DNA of 64,000 nucleotides from Blasia pusilla (taxonomy: Eukaryota > Marchantiophyta > Marchantiopsida > Blasiales), in contig CM114273.1 of the NCBI GenBank assembly GCA_050084515.1, forward strand, positions 8,804,001 to 8,868,000, given 5' to 3'. Positions 10,952 through 23,099 of this stretch are shown one piece after another (position 1 is the stretch's first letter; each line of letters begins with the position of its first letter). Below the pieces are notes generated by a model, which was not told the origin of the DNA, made no database searches, and worked only from the letters and a program-made list of their open reading frames with translations. The position numbers and the translations under genes are program-made.

Positions 10952-11722
10952 TGCTGCTGATGTATGTCAATTGTGTAAAACGACGATGGACAACTCATTC
11001 TTGACCCCCGGTCATCGCCACTAGTACTCAATGGTTGCTAGTAGTCGCACAAAAGATGTTCACAGCCTCAATTATTAATTATCCTCAATGCCTACAATCC
11101 AATCAACAACGGTGAAGAAATTTCCCGCGAACAATCATTGATGCCAATGGATGGAGCAGGGATGGCCCGAAAGGACAATGAAAGTCAATGGTAATTATGA
11201 TATCTCATATGTGGGTAAATATGGCTCTATTTTAATTTTATTTAAAATTTAATGTGTTTTATTTTTTTCCCCACTCCACTAATCTCTTAAATCAAGGGTT
11301 AACTCATTAAACTTATCTCACATTCGGCATATATTCCACTAAGCCCCATAAATAGTCGTGCGACCCATGACCTCTTCTCTTACAAAAATTTCAAATCGAT
11401 TTCTCCCAAAAAAAATCTCAAATCTATAAAGACAGAAACTAGAGAGCTACATGGGGCTCCCAAGAGTACCAACATGGAGCAACCCACCTCCATACTCAAT
11501 TTCTACTAAACGTCACTCTCCCGTAAGAAAACACTACCAAAAAAGTTGCTTCAAATGGACGGCTCTTGCTCCCATGAGCCATGAAGCATGGAAAAAATCC
11601 CCAACCTGCAAATAGAGTGAGACATCAACGAGCTCCCTTATTCTTGAGGTCTAAAATCTTCATTCTCTCTTTGTAAATCAAGTATCACTCTCACAAGTCT
11701 CTCTATAGTGCATAAATCAATC
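10952..11722 (-). mobile_element. Copy F, right part: leader and start of S1
   Basis: From about 11380 to 11720 the sequence parallels 10100-10470 of copy A. Shared landmarks include 'gctacatggggctcccaaga', 'cccccatactcaat'-like text and 'cattctctctttgtaaa'. It is the leader and the beginning of S1 of the element that copy A interrupts. The S1 match runs into the (TC)n tract. The stretch 10952-11380 has no clear match and may be diverged leader. Confidence 0.6.
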
Positions 11723-11729
11723 AATCAAT

Positions 11730-11732
<3 letters not shown>

Positions 11733-11814
<82 letters not shown>
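11733..11814. repeat. (TC)n microsatellite
   Basis: An uninterrupted TC dinucleotide run of about 82 bp, preceded by four TCAA-type repeats. It lies where the S1 match of copy F ends and may have grown from the CT-rich text normally present in S1. Confidence 0.98.
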
Positions 11815-11818
<4 letters not shown>

Positions 11819-12540
11819 ACTCAAGCGATAGATGACCAAGATGGTTAGCTAAACAAACATAAGGTCCTTTTGAAGAGGTCTTGGGTTCAACTCTCCCCTT
11901 GGACAATGGGGGGCGGTCTCAACCCCATGGAAGTGGCGTTTGCATGGTTGCAAAAAAATGGACGAGTTCGTGCCCAGATCAGACATGGATGAATAAGTCT
12001 AAACATGCCCATGGACATGAATTGCAAGAGGTGAGGCCCACAATAATAATTTATGATGGAAGACATGACAAGGACGAGTGGGGCAATGAGAGGGGAGGAA
12101 GTGTTACTCTCAATCTCATAAGATCACTCTAGAGTTGCTCAAAGGTAGAATGCCCCTTGGGGCCTCTTATCTTCGTTTATATAGTGAGAGATAGGTACAA
12201 TGAAGATAAATTAGCTAAACACATCCTTATTCCACATGCTATATGCTCATAACATCAGAGGATCTTCTTTGGACCCTAATGTTCGTATCTCATCTTATCA
12301 CATCTACCCCCAACTTCATTCTTATCTAACTTTTCACCAACCTATGGCGCCACTTTCATGTTCTTTGTCTTTTCATTTTTTGGCTCGTTCTTTCCTACTT
12401 ATGCAGTATACATTGTAGACTCTAACTTAACCAATGTGCGGCCTTGAGAGGGGGAAAATATTATTAAATTATTAAACACGTGGATAGTCTAAACGACGAG
12501 AAAAAAAAACTACACATGTCTATAGAGGCCGTAACTATGA
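11815..12540. other. No recognisable gene
   Basis: Unassigned sequence with only short open frames lacking homology that I can recognise. It contains an A-rich stretch but no clear regulatory site. Confidence 0.6.
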
Positions 12541-12742
12541 TTAACAAAGGATGATTACATGAAGTGGAGGTGGAGGAAGGAAGAAACAGGAAAGTATAGA
12601 ACACAAAGGCAAGTTGGGGGAATGAGAAACAAAAGGAAGGAAGGGGCCTACGTGAACAAGTCCTTCCATATGACAGACGTAAATCCATAGACATAGACAT
12701 GCCTATGAAAATCTTCTTCGTCCATATGCAATCTTCTTGGAC
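12541..12742 (-). repeat. Dispersed repeat, copy 1
   Basis: Shares diverged text with 16800-17000 (opposite strand) and 53330-53480 (same strand). A common landmark is a 'cc-ata-aca-gac-atg' block next to 'tccatatg' or 'tcatatgg'. It directly abuts the truncated edge of copy E. The family is unknown; a small non-autonomous transposon or part of a larger element is possible. Confidence 0.45.
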
Positions 12743-14565
12743 TATAGGATGCCGACTCCTCCCAGTAATCAAGGGAAAATCCCATCATTTACAACATTTC
12801 TCCGCCAACTAATACGTCATAGAATTCGACATCGGTCATTATTGTCTTGGCCTGCACCACTCACTCATTTGATGAATATCCTGTGGATCCTTACCATGAC
12901 CTTATGTCAGGTGATAAAATATGTCATACCCATGCTATCCAAGAATATTTATATCCTAAATAGGCATCGCTCTGTATCAGCCCTTGTGAGGCCCAATATA
13001 TCCCTCAAATGTCGCCTTCCCCAATATTAGGGGTTATGCTCCTAAGTCCAACAAGATGAGATGCAAACTAAAATCTATACGTCTTGGATTCACCATTTGA
13101 AGAAAGATCTCTCCCCTATTATCCAACAAGATAATAGTTGGAGAAACCATGGCATGCTCTACTGCGGGTGTAGCGGGCATTTCCTCGCGCAATAGATCAT
13201 GCTATGGTTCTGCCATCCTAGCAGTCGTAACTTGCCATGAATTTGAGGTGGATGACCCAAGTATAGGCTCCGAGGGCAGGTCCTCCACCTCCTCTATAAT
13301 CATCTCTAAACATGAGGCAGTAACACCATTTCCATGCTCACCTAGCATAGCGGCTAGCCGAAAAAAACTCAGTGGGCATACTTCTTAATATCATAACATA
13401 AAAAGTTGAAAACCATTGTGTACCATACATAGTGGTGGCCACCCCCAACAACATAGTTGACATGGGCTCCATCTGAGCATCAAGAATAGAAGTCGTCGCC
13501 CGTTGTGCTTGCTTAAGGTGCCACTCTCATCTCTCAAGGTACAAATTAATAGACTAGTGGTGTAGGCAATCATGACTACTCTTGCATGTTACTCATGGCT
13601 GCTACACTATCCTTGGCTATGTTGCGCTCAACACACTCTATCATCTCAAAGACATCTCTCAACATAAGTAAGATGTGCATCAAAACTACACATCCCTCAT
13701 CCATTTCCGCAAGTCTAATTCCAATATACCATACCATGCTTAAATGGCTTAAGCCTCTGTCTTCTCCTCAGTGACACTTATCAAACGACGCATGTGAGTA
13801 AATGCCTCGTGCAAACTCTCCCCTATGCATCTATGGAAGTCGTGGATGCTCCACAACTCCCCCTTGTAGTCGTCCATCTCACATACCTAAATAGTACGAC
13901 CACTCAACATGTGCAATGATACACTAATAAACTCCTCTTGTATGTCCTCCCTCTTGTGTGAGGACAACATAGTAGAAGGTTGAGATGGTCCCTTATATGG
14001 AGACTCTCAAATGAACACTCTCAATCTGGCTAGTAATCCTACAATCACTTGGAACTAAAACATGTGGCACTCAATCTACACTACCTCTTATTGAGATGTG
14101 TGTAGTGCGGCAACAAACGGCGTGGCGAGAAAAATGAACTTCTAGTTTATATATTGTCTCCTCAACATAGTTTACCCACAACTCTAGATATCCCACACAA
14201 ATCTATGTCCCCTAACCTCATACATCAAGGATACTCTCAACATCCACACAATCTCAATATCCCAACTAGCTACCCAATACCCAGAAACCCTAAAATGCAC
14301 AGGGAAAAAGACCAAACTAGGTAATCTGAAAATAATATCCATGTTGCCCCTCAGAAATTGTAAACTCAACCCCAACGCGATCATGATGACAAACTTCCTT
14401 AATGTGTGGTGTTAGAAAAGCCCTACGGTGCGCTACTAACGGCACAACACAACAATAAATGGCTCAAAATTTGATGTTGGGATGCAAAAATCCGTGTCAT
14501 CCCCTCCTCTTTTGGCAATACATACTCTTATCCTTAGTGCAAGTGCGGCTCTATAATCGAGATTG
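12743..14565 (-). mobile_element. Copy E: truncated methyltransferase-family element (gag and protease region)
   Basis: Collinear with 6345 to about 9440 of copy A but with internal deletions. The left edge 'gccgactcctcccagtaatc' matches A at 6345-6365, and 14170-14240 matches A at 9019-9070. All frames are broken. The copy is more diverged from A than B is and lacks the methyltransferase, pol and terminal repeats. Confidence 0.75.
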
Positions 14566-14615
14566 CCCCACTCCAATAGGAAGACTATTGGAGTGGAGCA
14601 ATCTCTATTGTAGAG
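14549..14615. repeat. Inverted repeat (about 30-bp arms) at the edge of copy E
   Basis: The left arm 14549-14578 and right arm 14586-14615 are inverted copies (about 27 of 30 positions) around the 7-nt spacer GGAAGAC. The left arm belongs to the copy E sequence, so the right arm looks like a fold-back duplication made at its breakpoint. Confidence 0.75.
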
Positions 14616-16260
14616 GCCCCCACTATTTGGACGTAAGGCTTCTTCGACAAATAATAGTCTCCCTACTTTGAAAAATAGGCGCATTGCTTGAAATAAATGT
14701 ACCAAAGAGTTTCAAATGGGAAAGAAAGAGGCATCAACAACCCTCCTCTCCACTCCCCCCCCTGTCTTTTGAGGTACAAGCGTGTCTGGTCCCCAAGTTG
14801 CTTATTGGATTCTATCCCAATGTTTTCTTGGGGGTCCTTCCAATCATCGTTGTACTTTTGACTCACATGTCTTACATCATATATCTTATCTCGATACATC
14901 TATGAAGGAAATATTCGGTCAACTTCTTATTTCTTAGATTTTTTATGGAGATGACATCATCTTGGCTCTACTAGAAGCTATCTTGCTTGTTTCTTTAAGA
15001 GGTGGATATGGATCTTTTCTCCACCTTCACATCGGCACCAACAATATTCTTGGGAGGTTGGGCTTTATTTGTCCCCATTATGACTCCAAATTTCCTCCAA
15101 GGAGATACATCTATCTTGATGGATAATGTGACTTATGTTGAGGAGGATGATATATTGTTCTAAGAACAATTGAGATCTTCTTGGGATATTCTTCCATTTG
15201 CTCTCGCACTTGCTACACAAGAAATTCTAATCCCTTTCTATCAATTGCATACAAATGGGAATGAAAAATCTAAAAGCTTATCTTCGATAATTTGGACCAA
15301 ATCGACTTTTCAAGCATTCTTTCGAAGATAACATATGATATTTATCAAGCTCGTATGCATTCGAGTGCGGGTGTATGAGTGGGGCCTTGGTTTACAAAAA
15401 TTCCTCTTAATCTTCCTTTTTGTCTTCCATGGAGTATATTCTAGACAACTCTATGGTTACTCCTTGGATTTCCTCATGCTTTTCTTGTATGTCTGTCTAA
15501 TTGTAGATGTGAGGAGCCCATTGACGTAAAAGGTATCCACATTCTCCAATGTGCTCATGATGGAAAAAGAACGATGATGCATGATGCAATTAGAGAGGCA
15601 ATAACATTAGTGGTTTGTACTACAAGGTCCACCGTTGGGCAAGAGAATTTACATTTCCTACCTTATACTATGCAAGCAACATCTTGTCTAAGAGTTAACC
15701 TACTTATACCTTAACATTTGTTTGGTCTATTCAATGATAGGGTGACTTTTGATCCAACATGTTTTAACTTAGTGTGTCGAGTTGCACATTCTAAAGATTC
15801 AGCGGTAAATACGACATCAAGGATCAAGGAGTTAGGTTATGTGGTGAGACATGCGACCGTCGGATTCATTCCATTTCTAGTGGATTTTTTTTGCACTTAA
15901 ATGTATCTTTTGATACTTTCTTGAGGACATGTGTTCCCCGTTCCTTCAAGAATCATCAACTTGCCAATTCTCTTAGTCCTTCTCTCTCCGTTATCATAAC
16001 TAACTATCAACAATGCATCTCAATGGCATTACAATGCGCAGAAGCATCGGTGTTGATATTTTAAGCTAAAGTGGTTGATGGCCCCTTATCTTTTCCTCCA
16101 TTCAAATATGACCAACCACTAGTGTTGATGTCGGTCTTGTTTCAAGTTGTTGATCGTGTAGCTTCTTTCCATCTTCTTTTTGCATTTCTTGCCTCATTGT
16201 CCATTGGGGATGTTTTTGCCTTTCTTTGCCCTCTTGATTTTTTTTAGTAATAATATGGAT
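14616..16260. other. No recognisable gene
   Basis: Unassigned sequence with only short open frames. I see no domain, RNA gene or element terminus here. Confidence 0.6.
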
Positions 16261-16261
16261 A

Positions 16262-16345
16262 TGAATCACACACACATATATATATAGGTACATACATACA
16301 TAACTTAGTTATATATAAGTTACATACATACATACATACATACGA
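16262..16345. repeat. (CA/TA)n and (TACA)n microsatellite
   Basis: Alternating CA and TA steps, then two TACA runs (16288-16302 and 16319-16343), with a short inverted repeat 'taacttagttatatataagtta' between them. Confidence 0.9.
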
Positions 16346-16799
16346 TCACGCTTATTCAAAGAAAGAATACGATTTAACTTATGTTAATGAGTATCTGCGA
16401 AAATGCAACATTATTGATTTTGTGCTAAAAAGACGAACTTATTCATATTCTCACGCCTTTGAGTGAGTGTTGCGGCATAGTAGATCCACATCCAATAATA
16501 AGGAACCAAAGTGAATTACACCAAGGATGCGGAGGGTTGGAAAGGCACATTCCCAAGGAATTGCATATGGGAAGATGCAAATATGAGCCCGGCGTATGTG
16601 AAAGTACCCATCACGACAAGGATAGAGCATATGTGGGGGTATATATATATAATCTTTTTAGCATAAAATCATATCATGTTGCACTTCCACATATACTCAT
16701 TCATATGAACTGAATCGTACTCTTCTTTTAAATAAGCATGATCATTAAAGAGTAGATGTATAATTCACTAAATGAAATTTACTTCTTATTTTATATTTT

Positions 16800-17000
16800 C
16801 ATGATTACTTGCACACTTGTAAGGTTCCGCATAGACAAAGTCTATGTCCGCAGACATGTTCATGTCCGAGAACTTATTTCCATCTTATGGAAGAATGTGT
16901 CCATGTGGGTCCCATCTTCCATTTATTCCCCCGTCTCCCGCATTTGCTTGTCGCATCCTTTTCCCACACCCGCCTTGCCTCCCACCACAAGCGTTACCTG
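16800..17000 (+). repeat. Dispersed repeat, copy 2
   Basis: Inverse-orientation relative of 53330-53480 and 12541-12742. Shared features include 'gacatgttcatgtc', then 'ttcccatctta'-like text, then 'catgtgggtcccatctt'. Coding potential is not convincing in any frame. Confidence 0.45.
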
Positions 17001-17100
17001 CCAGCCCCACCTCTTGCAACCCATATTTGTCCTAAGGACAAACTTGTTTGTTTTCATGCAACCATGCATACTTGCTACTATACCTTCTTGCAGGGGACTA

Positions 17101-20020
17101 ACACCATGATTTAAAACTTCAATCAACAATGAGGAAAGAGAAGAAGGCACATCACTACTATTTGATTGTAAGAGTCTTCCAATTTAAAAGAAAAGAGATG
17201 CAACACAACCAGAACTGAGTCTACTTCAAGAGGGTTGTGTGATCAATGCATTTGAAACCAATAGAGCCTTGTTTATCATGACCACAGGGAAATAGATTCT
17301 GCTGATAAAGCAATAAGTGTTTGGGCACATCCTCCACTATTCTGCCTAAAGCACTATTCCCTTCCTTTCAACGAAGCAGTAAGGACAAAGGAGTCCAGTA
17401 GTTGGCACCAGATCCAACATCCTATTAGATCTATGTATCCGCTGCAATGCTTTCCTGCAGGAATATTGAGTAAAAGCCCCTTGCAACCTTCTGGCCAAGT
17501 TCTGGGAATGTTCCTCATCCAAACGCCTAGTACAGGCCTTCATGTTGAGAGAGCTCCGAGGCTCTTTGTTGAAATTAAGGTGCTTTAGGTGAAAAGCTTT
17601 AGTGATAGTAAGGCTGTAGTGTGAGTTGCCCTCAGTACTGTTTTGGAATCAGTAGGCCTCTGCTTTGAAAGAAACTGCAGGCACTCACAGTCAACTGTTA
17701 CAGGTGCAAGGGACTTTAAGACTCGCACTGTAAAATCAGGGCGTGAGCGGATGAAATAAGTCAGGAGTGCACACCCAGTGACCTAGAACTCCATAAAACA
17801 CCTTTAACAATCTCCTGCAGACTTCATGGCTTAGCTCTCTAGGAATTTTGACTCCAGCGGGCTCTGCACTTGAGGGTAATGTAAAAGTACACTCTGGGAT
17901 GATTGTGGAAAGACAGAGTTGAACAACTGAGGCCATGGATGGTGAATCAGAGATCCTCTATAACCCATGTCTTCCGCAAAAAAAATTGAATTAAATCACC
18001 AGAACACCGGTTTTGGAGTAAAACCGGTTTTCTTTACTGTGTCATTAAGAGTGAGATCTCCACCTCATTTGCAACTCTCTCAAGCTGTTGGTCATACAAG
18101 GCTTCCAGAAGTCAATTTTACAACACATGTCCTCAGGGTTGGGCTATTAGCAAACAGTGGCATTTTAGAAGACATTGATCCAATGTATTACAATATAATG
18201 CAGTCCAGATAGACAAAACAGCTGAAAGACAACACATGTATACTTCATGTGTTGCCCCTTGTTTTGTCAACGTACACTCTGGGATGACTGTGGAAAGACA
18301 GAGTTGAACTACTGAGGCCATGGATGGTGAATCAGAGATCCTCTACAACCCATGTCTTCCGCAAAAAAATGAATTAAATCAACAGAACACCGGTTTTGGA
18401 GTAAAACCGGTTTTCTTTACTGTGTCATTAAGAGTGAGATCTTCACCTCATTTGCAACTCTCTCAAGCTGTTGGTCATACAAGGCTTCCAGAAGTCAATT
18501 TTACAACAAATGTCCTCAGGGTTGCGCTAATAGCAAACAGTGGCATTTTAGAAGACATTGATCCAATGTATTGCAATATAATGCAGTCCACATAGACAAA
18601 ACAGCTGAAAGGCAACACATGTATACTTCATGTGTTGCCTCTTGTTTTGTCAACGCAGCACCTATCGGATGTATGTGGTAATGAATGGAGAGATACTTCT
18701 CCGGTTAAGAACCTCAGATCTTGGAGATAACTGTTCACCACCTTCCTCAGGAAAGTTTCTCTCATCACAATCGCACAATGGGAAGGATTGCCGGTATTTT
18801 GCAGAAAAAATAGCTGCACTGATACGTGCTTCACTAACCCCGCTACAGAGGGGCAGTGTAAACGCTGATGTTTTGAGCCGTGTACTTGACCTTCAGTACT
18901 TTCTGGTATCCGTTGGACTGACCATCAACCCTTGTAAACCAAAAACTAATGTTGAAGTTTAGCACAACCTTCTGGACAAAACTTTGGTTGTCTTGATTGA
19001 ACCTCGTAGGCTAACAAGAATCTGAGCCTTGATCAACCAGAAGCATGCCTGCTGTTCATCACTTGCTATCAAATGTCTGGATATCATGACTAGTAACCCA
19101 AACTGCACAACCCTACGCAAATAGATCTGCATCACAAGCAGGAAACGAATATCAAGAAAGAGCTTGTATTATGTGTAAAGTTAAGCAGATAAAGGATCTG
19201 AGTGCTTCAATCTATTTCCACCCTTCAACTAAACCAAACCAAAATGTCCAAGTAGTTGAAAGATGGAACCATGGATTCCACAGGTTTTCTCTCAACCTGC
19301 TCACTAGATCAACAAGAGAAACCTCTTCCACTTTACTGCATCCATGCGTCAAGTAAGCTATGCAAGTAAAACCTCTAGATTTTAAGCCCTCTATTGAAGG
19401 TGGCAAAACGGTTGAACTCATTAGTCATAGTTGAGTAAAGATAATTTCAGGTTTGCAGCATACTTGATCTTTACAATCATAAAACGAGGCAGATGCTCAG
19501 TGGGTCAGCTGTTGCCAACTTTTTTCAAATCACTCATATTTGTTGTTTCAACTCTGCAGGCACAAATCCACACAGAAACGCATCAGAGTGCATCACCTTT
19601 AAAATCAGCCATTGCCTCATGAGCTATCTTCAATATGACTGACATGCGAGCTTGAGTCAAACATTTCAATGGCAGTTGTGGGATCTAAAGATCCTCATTG
19701 TTCGGTAAATTCCTTGTCCCAATAGAAGTAGGATGAACTGCTAATATAAGCTCAGAATCGTGAGATCATGTAGCACTGTTATGAAAGGTGAGAAAACATA
19801 ATGGTGGATCCGGTATAGCTTTGCTCTAAGATTGAAGTTTCTGACAGCTGATTACTTTTAATGTCTTTAATAATCTCGTCCTCCAACTTGTGCAGCAAAT
19901 CACTTGTTGGAGGATGAGATAGTTGATTACCGACTTTACAACCACTATGACTGGATATGTTTGGTTGATTCTTTTCAGTCGAATCCACCACAATTGCAAA
20001 GTAAGTCATTGCAGGCTTAC
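17101..20020. other. Region downstream of the PITH gene; no gene recognised apart from a tandem duplication
   Basis: The region holds the 385-bp tandem duplication (17887-18655) and otherwise only short open frames. The missing last exon of the PITH gene and its 3' untranslated region probably lie in the upper part (below 20021), but I could not place them. Confidence 0.5.
17887..18655. repeat. Tandem duplication, two units of about 385 bp
   Basis: Unit 1 (17887-18271) and unit 2 (18272-18655) are nearly identical, both starting GTACACTCTGGGATGA and ending TTGTTTTGTCAACG. Each holds a small perfect palindrome core, ACCGGTTTTGGAGTAAAACCGGT. Equal spacing and few differences suggest a recent local duplication. 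Confidence 0.93.
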
Positions 20021-21905
20021 GTGCTTCCAACTATGGCAAGCTTTTGAAGTTTGGTCTCCTCTGCTCCACTTTGATTATCCTCGATAAAAATTGTCAGGCT
20101 ACTCGAGCATCCTCCAAGTATCAGAATCCAGATCCATTGATATCACGTGTCCACAAAATGAAAGAAAGCAAATAAGGACTTAGAAAGCCATGTGACACTG
20201 GGAGAAACCACTAAGAGATTAAAAATCACGATTGAAGAGCTCATAAAAAATATAATGATTACTAAATGAAACAAGAATTAGGAGGAATGGAAAAAAGAAG
20301 AAGATCCACATACCTTCGCACATTCTGAAACTTAACATACTTCAACAGAACAGGCTTTCCCTGCATTTAACATTCAGGGTAACCTTCAGATAGTAAGGGA
20401 TGACTTCCAACTCCAACCCGAGAGATGCTAGAAGGGTTCCATTTATCTCTGCTAGAGAGGAAATCGTGCACAGAACAGGTACATATGAAGTAGAATTGCT
20501 GATTGCCAGTGATACACACCTGCAGCTGTTCGGGTGTTAGCGTGAGGGTGTCACTAGGAGGAAAGTCACCAACATTTCTGCAACCAGGAACTCCAGACAT
20601 TAGTCAAAGACACTGAAGTACCACTGTCGGCTTCAATGACAGGTCCATCCTTGAATTTTGTAGCCACGTCCATTTTGTAGTAGTCTTTTAAGGCGTCCAG
20701 AAACCAAAATCTTGAAGCAAAAAGTCTTTGAAAATAGTTTCTGCATTTGATTCAATGAGCGGTTTGTTTGTGCATAGGAAATGACTACACTTTCCGACGC
20801 AATAAAGAACTCGCACGCAACTCACCCAAAACCCATATTCTGCCTGTTTGCAAACAATTTCACAGTCTTTGGACCTGCAATAATCATGTCGTGATTGAGT
20901 GACAAGTGCATAATTAGTAAATGTGATCATGAATAATACGTCTCAAGCTCCTTCTAATGAACTACAAAAGATGAGCATCACATTGAGGAAAGTTTTCACT
21001 GAATTCTAGGGTTGATTAATTTTACCATCTTCCACGGGAGCACGTATGATCAGAGAATGTAGCTTCACTACTTGATTGAAAGGAATATAGATCAGCAATT
21101 GCTCGTCTGTATCGCTTTCCAGTAGCAAGCCATTGTCGTCCCTGTAGCCCTGCACATATGCGTTGTTCAGCCAATTTTGGAACCTTGAGATACCAAAAGT
21201 CCACGACGGCATTTGCATCAAGAACAAGTCGTAACGTAGAGCTTACATTTAATAAAAAATATGGCAGTTAAAGTTTTCTAGAAATGCGCTGCAACACAAG
21301 CACTGGAAGCTGTTACCTGTTTCAAGGCGTTGATAAATGTACGATCAGACTTCTCATTCAAGCACTCCACTCCCGACCAGTCTACACATTCTTCCATGTC
21401 CACCTACCCATGTACATGTACGCGGGGCTTGTTAGTCAGAATCATGGACTTCAGAACAAATCGATTCTTCCCTGCAGAAGGCAACAATTTTCCACATAAT
21501 CTATGCTGAGACAGTTGCTGAATTTTTCGAGTCCTAAGCGCTTCTGCATTCTAATGGATCGCAACCTTCTACTTTTAGGTCATCTATGATATCCAACTTG
21601 TTCACGTTTCACCCTTCCTTTCTCCTGCAGAAGAACAAACTCTCCTCTGTAGATTCTAATCCAGCAACACCCATTATCCGCCACGATCACTCAAGTTCAA
21701 AATCCATCCAGCATCATTCAAATTGAACGGAATTGTGGCCCTAAACCTTCTAAAACTCCAGGAATTCACGACCCTTGAATTCCGCTTCAGCACAAATCAC
21801 CGCTAATTCACCAGCGTAAGCGTCCTGACACCCTTAGATCGACAGACTGCAAATGCATGGAAAAATCACCTGGTGTCGAGCAGCCAAAGCTGCTGCCATG
21901 GTCAT
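20021..21905 (-). CDS. PITH-domain protein (At3g04780-like), seven exons seen, 3' end not found
   Basis: Exons on the - strand: 21905-21870, 21403-21317, 21149-21026, 20874-20826, 20577-20520, 20360-20314 and 20098-20021. All junctions use GT-AG and the phases join without a break. The product resembles plant PITH proteins: [10 protein letters not shown], then [20 protein letters not shown], then [39 protein letters not shown] and [11 protein letters not shown] follow. PITH folds occur in thioredoxin-like proteins and in proteasome-linked PITHD1; this short plant form has no thioredoxin domain. The start is one of two ATGs (21905 or 21899); the second has the better context, ACCATGGC. A short final exon after 20021 must exist but I could not place it. 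Confidence 0.9.
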
Positions 21906-22260
21906 CCAAACCGTCTAAAAATGTCACTTCTTGCGCTTGTGAAATATTCCGCGTTCTCGTTCTCGTTCCACGCGAAGCTCTGCTGGAGCGGACCAACGTT
22001 ACCAATGCCCCATTCCACGACTTTCTCCAACTCTGTAGGGTACGTGGTGGCCCGGGGCCACGGATGGAGTGCAGGTGGAGCGCGAAAAGAGGCCTTGTGT
22101 AGACTAGGGATTAGCCCTAGGCGGCTCGGTTAGAGGCTTGTAATAGCCGGTGCGGGTCGACATCTAGTGGAAGGAAGAAATATCCGGAATACTTGTAAGC
22201 ACGGATTACGAAACAAGTATGCGGCCTATTTAGCTATTTTTGTATGGTATTGAAAATATT
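21906..22260 (-). promoter_or_regulatory. Probable promoter and 5' untranslated region of the PITH gene
   Basis: This stretch is more GC-rich than its surroundings and lies directly upstream of the first coding exon. I see no definite TATA box. The assignment rests on position and composition. Confidence 0.4.
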
Positions 22261-22900
22261 TTAAGTGACTAGCAAAAACAACCAAAGGTTGAGTATTGAG
22301 GTGTAAGCGTAAGAAGTACGTTGATTGAGGCTGTTATAAAGAAAATAGGGAATTGATATAAAAGGAAATAAGAGATAAAATTGTTTTTTTATTTGTTTTA
22401 AAATGAGCTTTATTTTATAGGTGTGGTGAGTCCTGAAAAAACATGTTTTAAGGAAATGCAATGATTTCAAATGATAAAATTTGAGGGTAGATTGATGTGG
22501 GATTTGTGAATAGCTCATGAAAAGGGAACATATGGAATATGGATTGAGAGACGGAGTTGGTCCTACAATTGCTCACCAAAATGACAAATGGTATTAGTTA
22601 GATAATTCAGTCAATAAATGTAATATTGAAGTAATTTGTAGCGCATGTATTTGACACTGGAAAAATACAATAAAATATAACCAATAAATTTTTAAGCAAA
22701 TAGAAAGCATAAAAGAAAAGATAAGTTCAGTTCCACCTGAATTTTGCATGGAGTTGTGTGTGTGGATTTCTCAGAGCAATATAACTGTCCAATGTATCAA
22801 AATTTACACGTATTGAAGCGTAGAGTAGAATGAAGACAAATAGAGTTTAATTATGGATGCAATAGGATAAGAGTTAGAATGGTGCTTGGAACCTTTGGAA
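22261..22900. other. AT-rich spacer, no gene recognised
   Basis: AT-rich sequence between the PITH gene and the Helitron. It may include the unplaced 3' end of the Helitron, which should carry a short hairpin and CTRR on the - strand; I could not fix it. Confidence 0.45.
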
Positions 22901-23099
22901 AGAAACGGACTGAGTAAATAAAGAGCAAGATTGAAAAAGAAATATGCGTAATGTTGTAGTTCAATTTCCACATGGTATGTGGCACATTGTATAGCATTGA
23001 ACTACAAAGAGTTATGTATTGGTAACATCTGAAGTAAAGAGGTTCCACGATATCTATGTTCTACTATTTCTCAACATGGACTAAATGATAACAAGCTGT

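Noticed and set aside
18630-18962. 110-codon open frame next to the 385-bp duplication
   Set aside because: Starts within the duplicated unit, has no recognisable domain and no splice support.
19621-19700. Candidate last exon of the PITH gene on the minus strand (TTAIEMFDSS)
   Set aside because: The reading frame does not join the phase left by the exon at 20098-20021, and similarity to the family C-terminus is weak.
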